This document shows positions 63,073-64,000 of a DNA stretch of 64,000 nucleotides, piece after piece. The stretch is from CAWIJJ01 sp963836405 (GTDB taxonomy: Bacteria; Acidobacteriota; Terriglobia; Bryobacterales; Bryobacteraceae): the NCBI GenBank assembly GCA_963836405.1, contig CAWIJL010000009.1:310001-374000 (forward strand), read 5' to 3'. Both the position numbers and the translations under genes were made by a program. Numbering within the stretch: position 1 is the stretch's first letter; every line of letters begins with the position of its first letter. The notes beneath the pieces were generated by a model. The model saw only the letters and a list, made by a program, of their open reading frames with translations, was not told where the DNA came from and did no database searches.

Positions 63073-64000
63073 TTGCTGAAGCGTATCACTCGCGGGGGGT
63101 CTTGGGCCATCGTGGGTGCGGTGGCTGCGCGCTCAGCGGGCTTATTAACGTCCTATGTCTTGGCCCGGATTCTCGGGAAAGTCGGCTTCGGCGAACTCGG
63201 TATGGTTCAAAGCACCGTTTCGCTATTCGGCACTGCAGCAGGACTCGGCCTGAGCGTGATCGCGACGAGGCACATTGCCCAGTACCGCTCCACCGACCCA
63301 CTGCGAGCAGGCCGTGTCCTCGGATTGGCTACTCTTGTTGCGCTTGGATCCGCCAGCTTGATGTCAATTGTCCTGTTAGTGCTGGCTCCATGGCTCTGCA
63401 CAAGCACACTTTCTGCACCTCAATTGACTCTACCAATCCGGATTGCTTCAGTGTTGCTCTTCTTCACCGCTTTCAACGGAGCTCAATTTGGCGCGTTCGC
63501 TGGCTTTGAAGCCTTTCGGGAGAGTGCGTGTGCAGCTGGAATCGGAGGCGTCTTGAATGTCGTGGCCGTCATGTTCGCTGCCCATCGTGGCGGGACGCCA
63601 CAGGCGATTGTCGGTCTAGCTGTCGGTGCGGTCCTTTCGTGTGTTATTAACGAAGCGTTTTTGTTGTCTGTGTATCGGCGGAACGGCGTTAAGCCGATCT
63701 ATCGACATCTTGGGACCGAGTGGGCACTGCTTACTAACTTCAGCCTCCCTGCCACGCTCGGCAGTCTCCTAGTAGGCCCTGCCACCTGGGTTGGTACGGC
63801 TCTCCTTATGTCGTCCCCCGGGGGATTTGGAGAGATTGGCATCTTCAGTGCATTGAATCAGTGGAGGACCGCGACGCTTTTCTTGCCAGGAACCCTGGCA
63901 ACGTGTTTCTTGCAGTCCTATCGAGCACCCACGGCGATGGTCGATGTTCTGCGTTTACTCGCGTCGTACGTCTTGGTATCATAATAAATCTCTCTACATC
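63073..64000 (+). CDS. Wzx-type polysaccharide flippase (partial; frameshift near the right edge)
   Basis: The first 300 residues of an oligosaccharide-lipid flippase. The start TTG 63073 gives SLLKRITRGGSWAIVGAVAARS; the frame is open further upstream to 62905, so the start is uncertain. Helices include LTSYVLARILGKVGFGELGMV, LGLSVIATRHIAQY and LMSIVLLVLAPWL. The frame reaches a stop at 63984, too early for the family (usually 420-500 residues). From about 63895 another frame reads NVFLAVLSSTHGDG and then FTRVVRLGIIINLS to the window end, which fits the expected next helix. A single indel near 63895 is therefore likely and the gene continues outside. Confidence 0.8.

Overview
The window looks like a high-GC soil acidobacterium of the Solibacter/Bryobacter group. 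Several lineage-typical families support this: a TIGR03435 protein at the left edge, three secreted proteins ending in the TIGR03437 (IPT/TIG-like) domain, a PadR regulator paired with an ADOP-type FtsX permease, and a TonB-C-like secreted protein. This is inference from family content; no 16S or other phylogenetic marker is present.

Layout. 0-2 kb: fluoride channel fluC with three PII-like DUF190 domains in two genes. 2-7.3 kb: a Tat-exported multicopper oxidase, a membrane-anchored TolB-like propeller protein and a secreted TIGR03437 protein. 7.3-11.1 kb (minus): an ECF sigma-led operon of sigma factor, membrane protein, ABC permease and ABC ATPase, whose 3' end carries a tandem duplication. 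11.2-15.3 kb: serS, a 46-aa zinc-ribbon-like protein, hemB and an AsmA-like protein. 15.3-24.4 kb: PadR/ADOP pair, ABC exporter, orphan NarL-type response regulator, HTH/FG-GAP membrane regulator, Tat-tagged polysaccharide pyruvyl transferase, DUF3455 protein. 24.5-27.9 kb: divergent Ser/Thr kinase and ECF sigma factor. 28.1-30.6 kb: an overlapping three-gene operon of unknown function (an internally duplicated helical protein, a Cys-protease/transglutaminase-like protein, an orphan partner) followed by an IS4-type transposase relic. This is the best candidate for an undescribed system. 30.9-32.0 kb: two tandem small secreted paralogues, each preceded by the same 34-nt leader hairpin.

32-51.5 kb (minus) is a Tad/Flp pilus locus: flp, tadV, tadZ, tadA, tadB, tadC, a small membrane ORF, DUF192, PilZ, two tadE-like genes, a tadG-like gene, cpaB and the secretin cpaC. 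It is followed by large secreted TIGR03437 proteins, an outer-membrane barrel and a TonB-C-like protein. A good sigma-54 -24/-12 promoter lies just upstream of flp. The next genes out are a divergent PilZ-DnaJ fusion and a sigma-54-type AAA+ regulator, which suggests one surface-attachment regulon. Nearly every gene between 32.0 and 50.8 kb is split by small indels while its codons remain conserved in the alternate frames. That pattern fits sequencing error better than decay. Isolated frameshifts also occur near 4.93, 5.09, 9.04, 22.86, 57.65, 59.32 and 63.9 kb. A 284-bp direct repeat (32.05 and 54.30 kb) flanks the Tad block.

54.8-64 kb is an exopolysaccharide locus: FecR-like secreted protein, O-antigen ligase/polymerase, TPR protein, NusG-like antiterminator (with a clear sigma-70 promoter and structured leader), RHH protein, Wza-like export protein, Wzc-type tyrosine autokinase and a Wzx flippase that runs off the right edge. 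I saw no CRISPR array, rRNA or tRNA.
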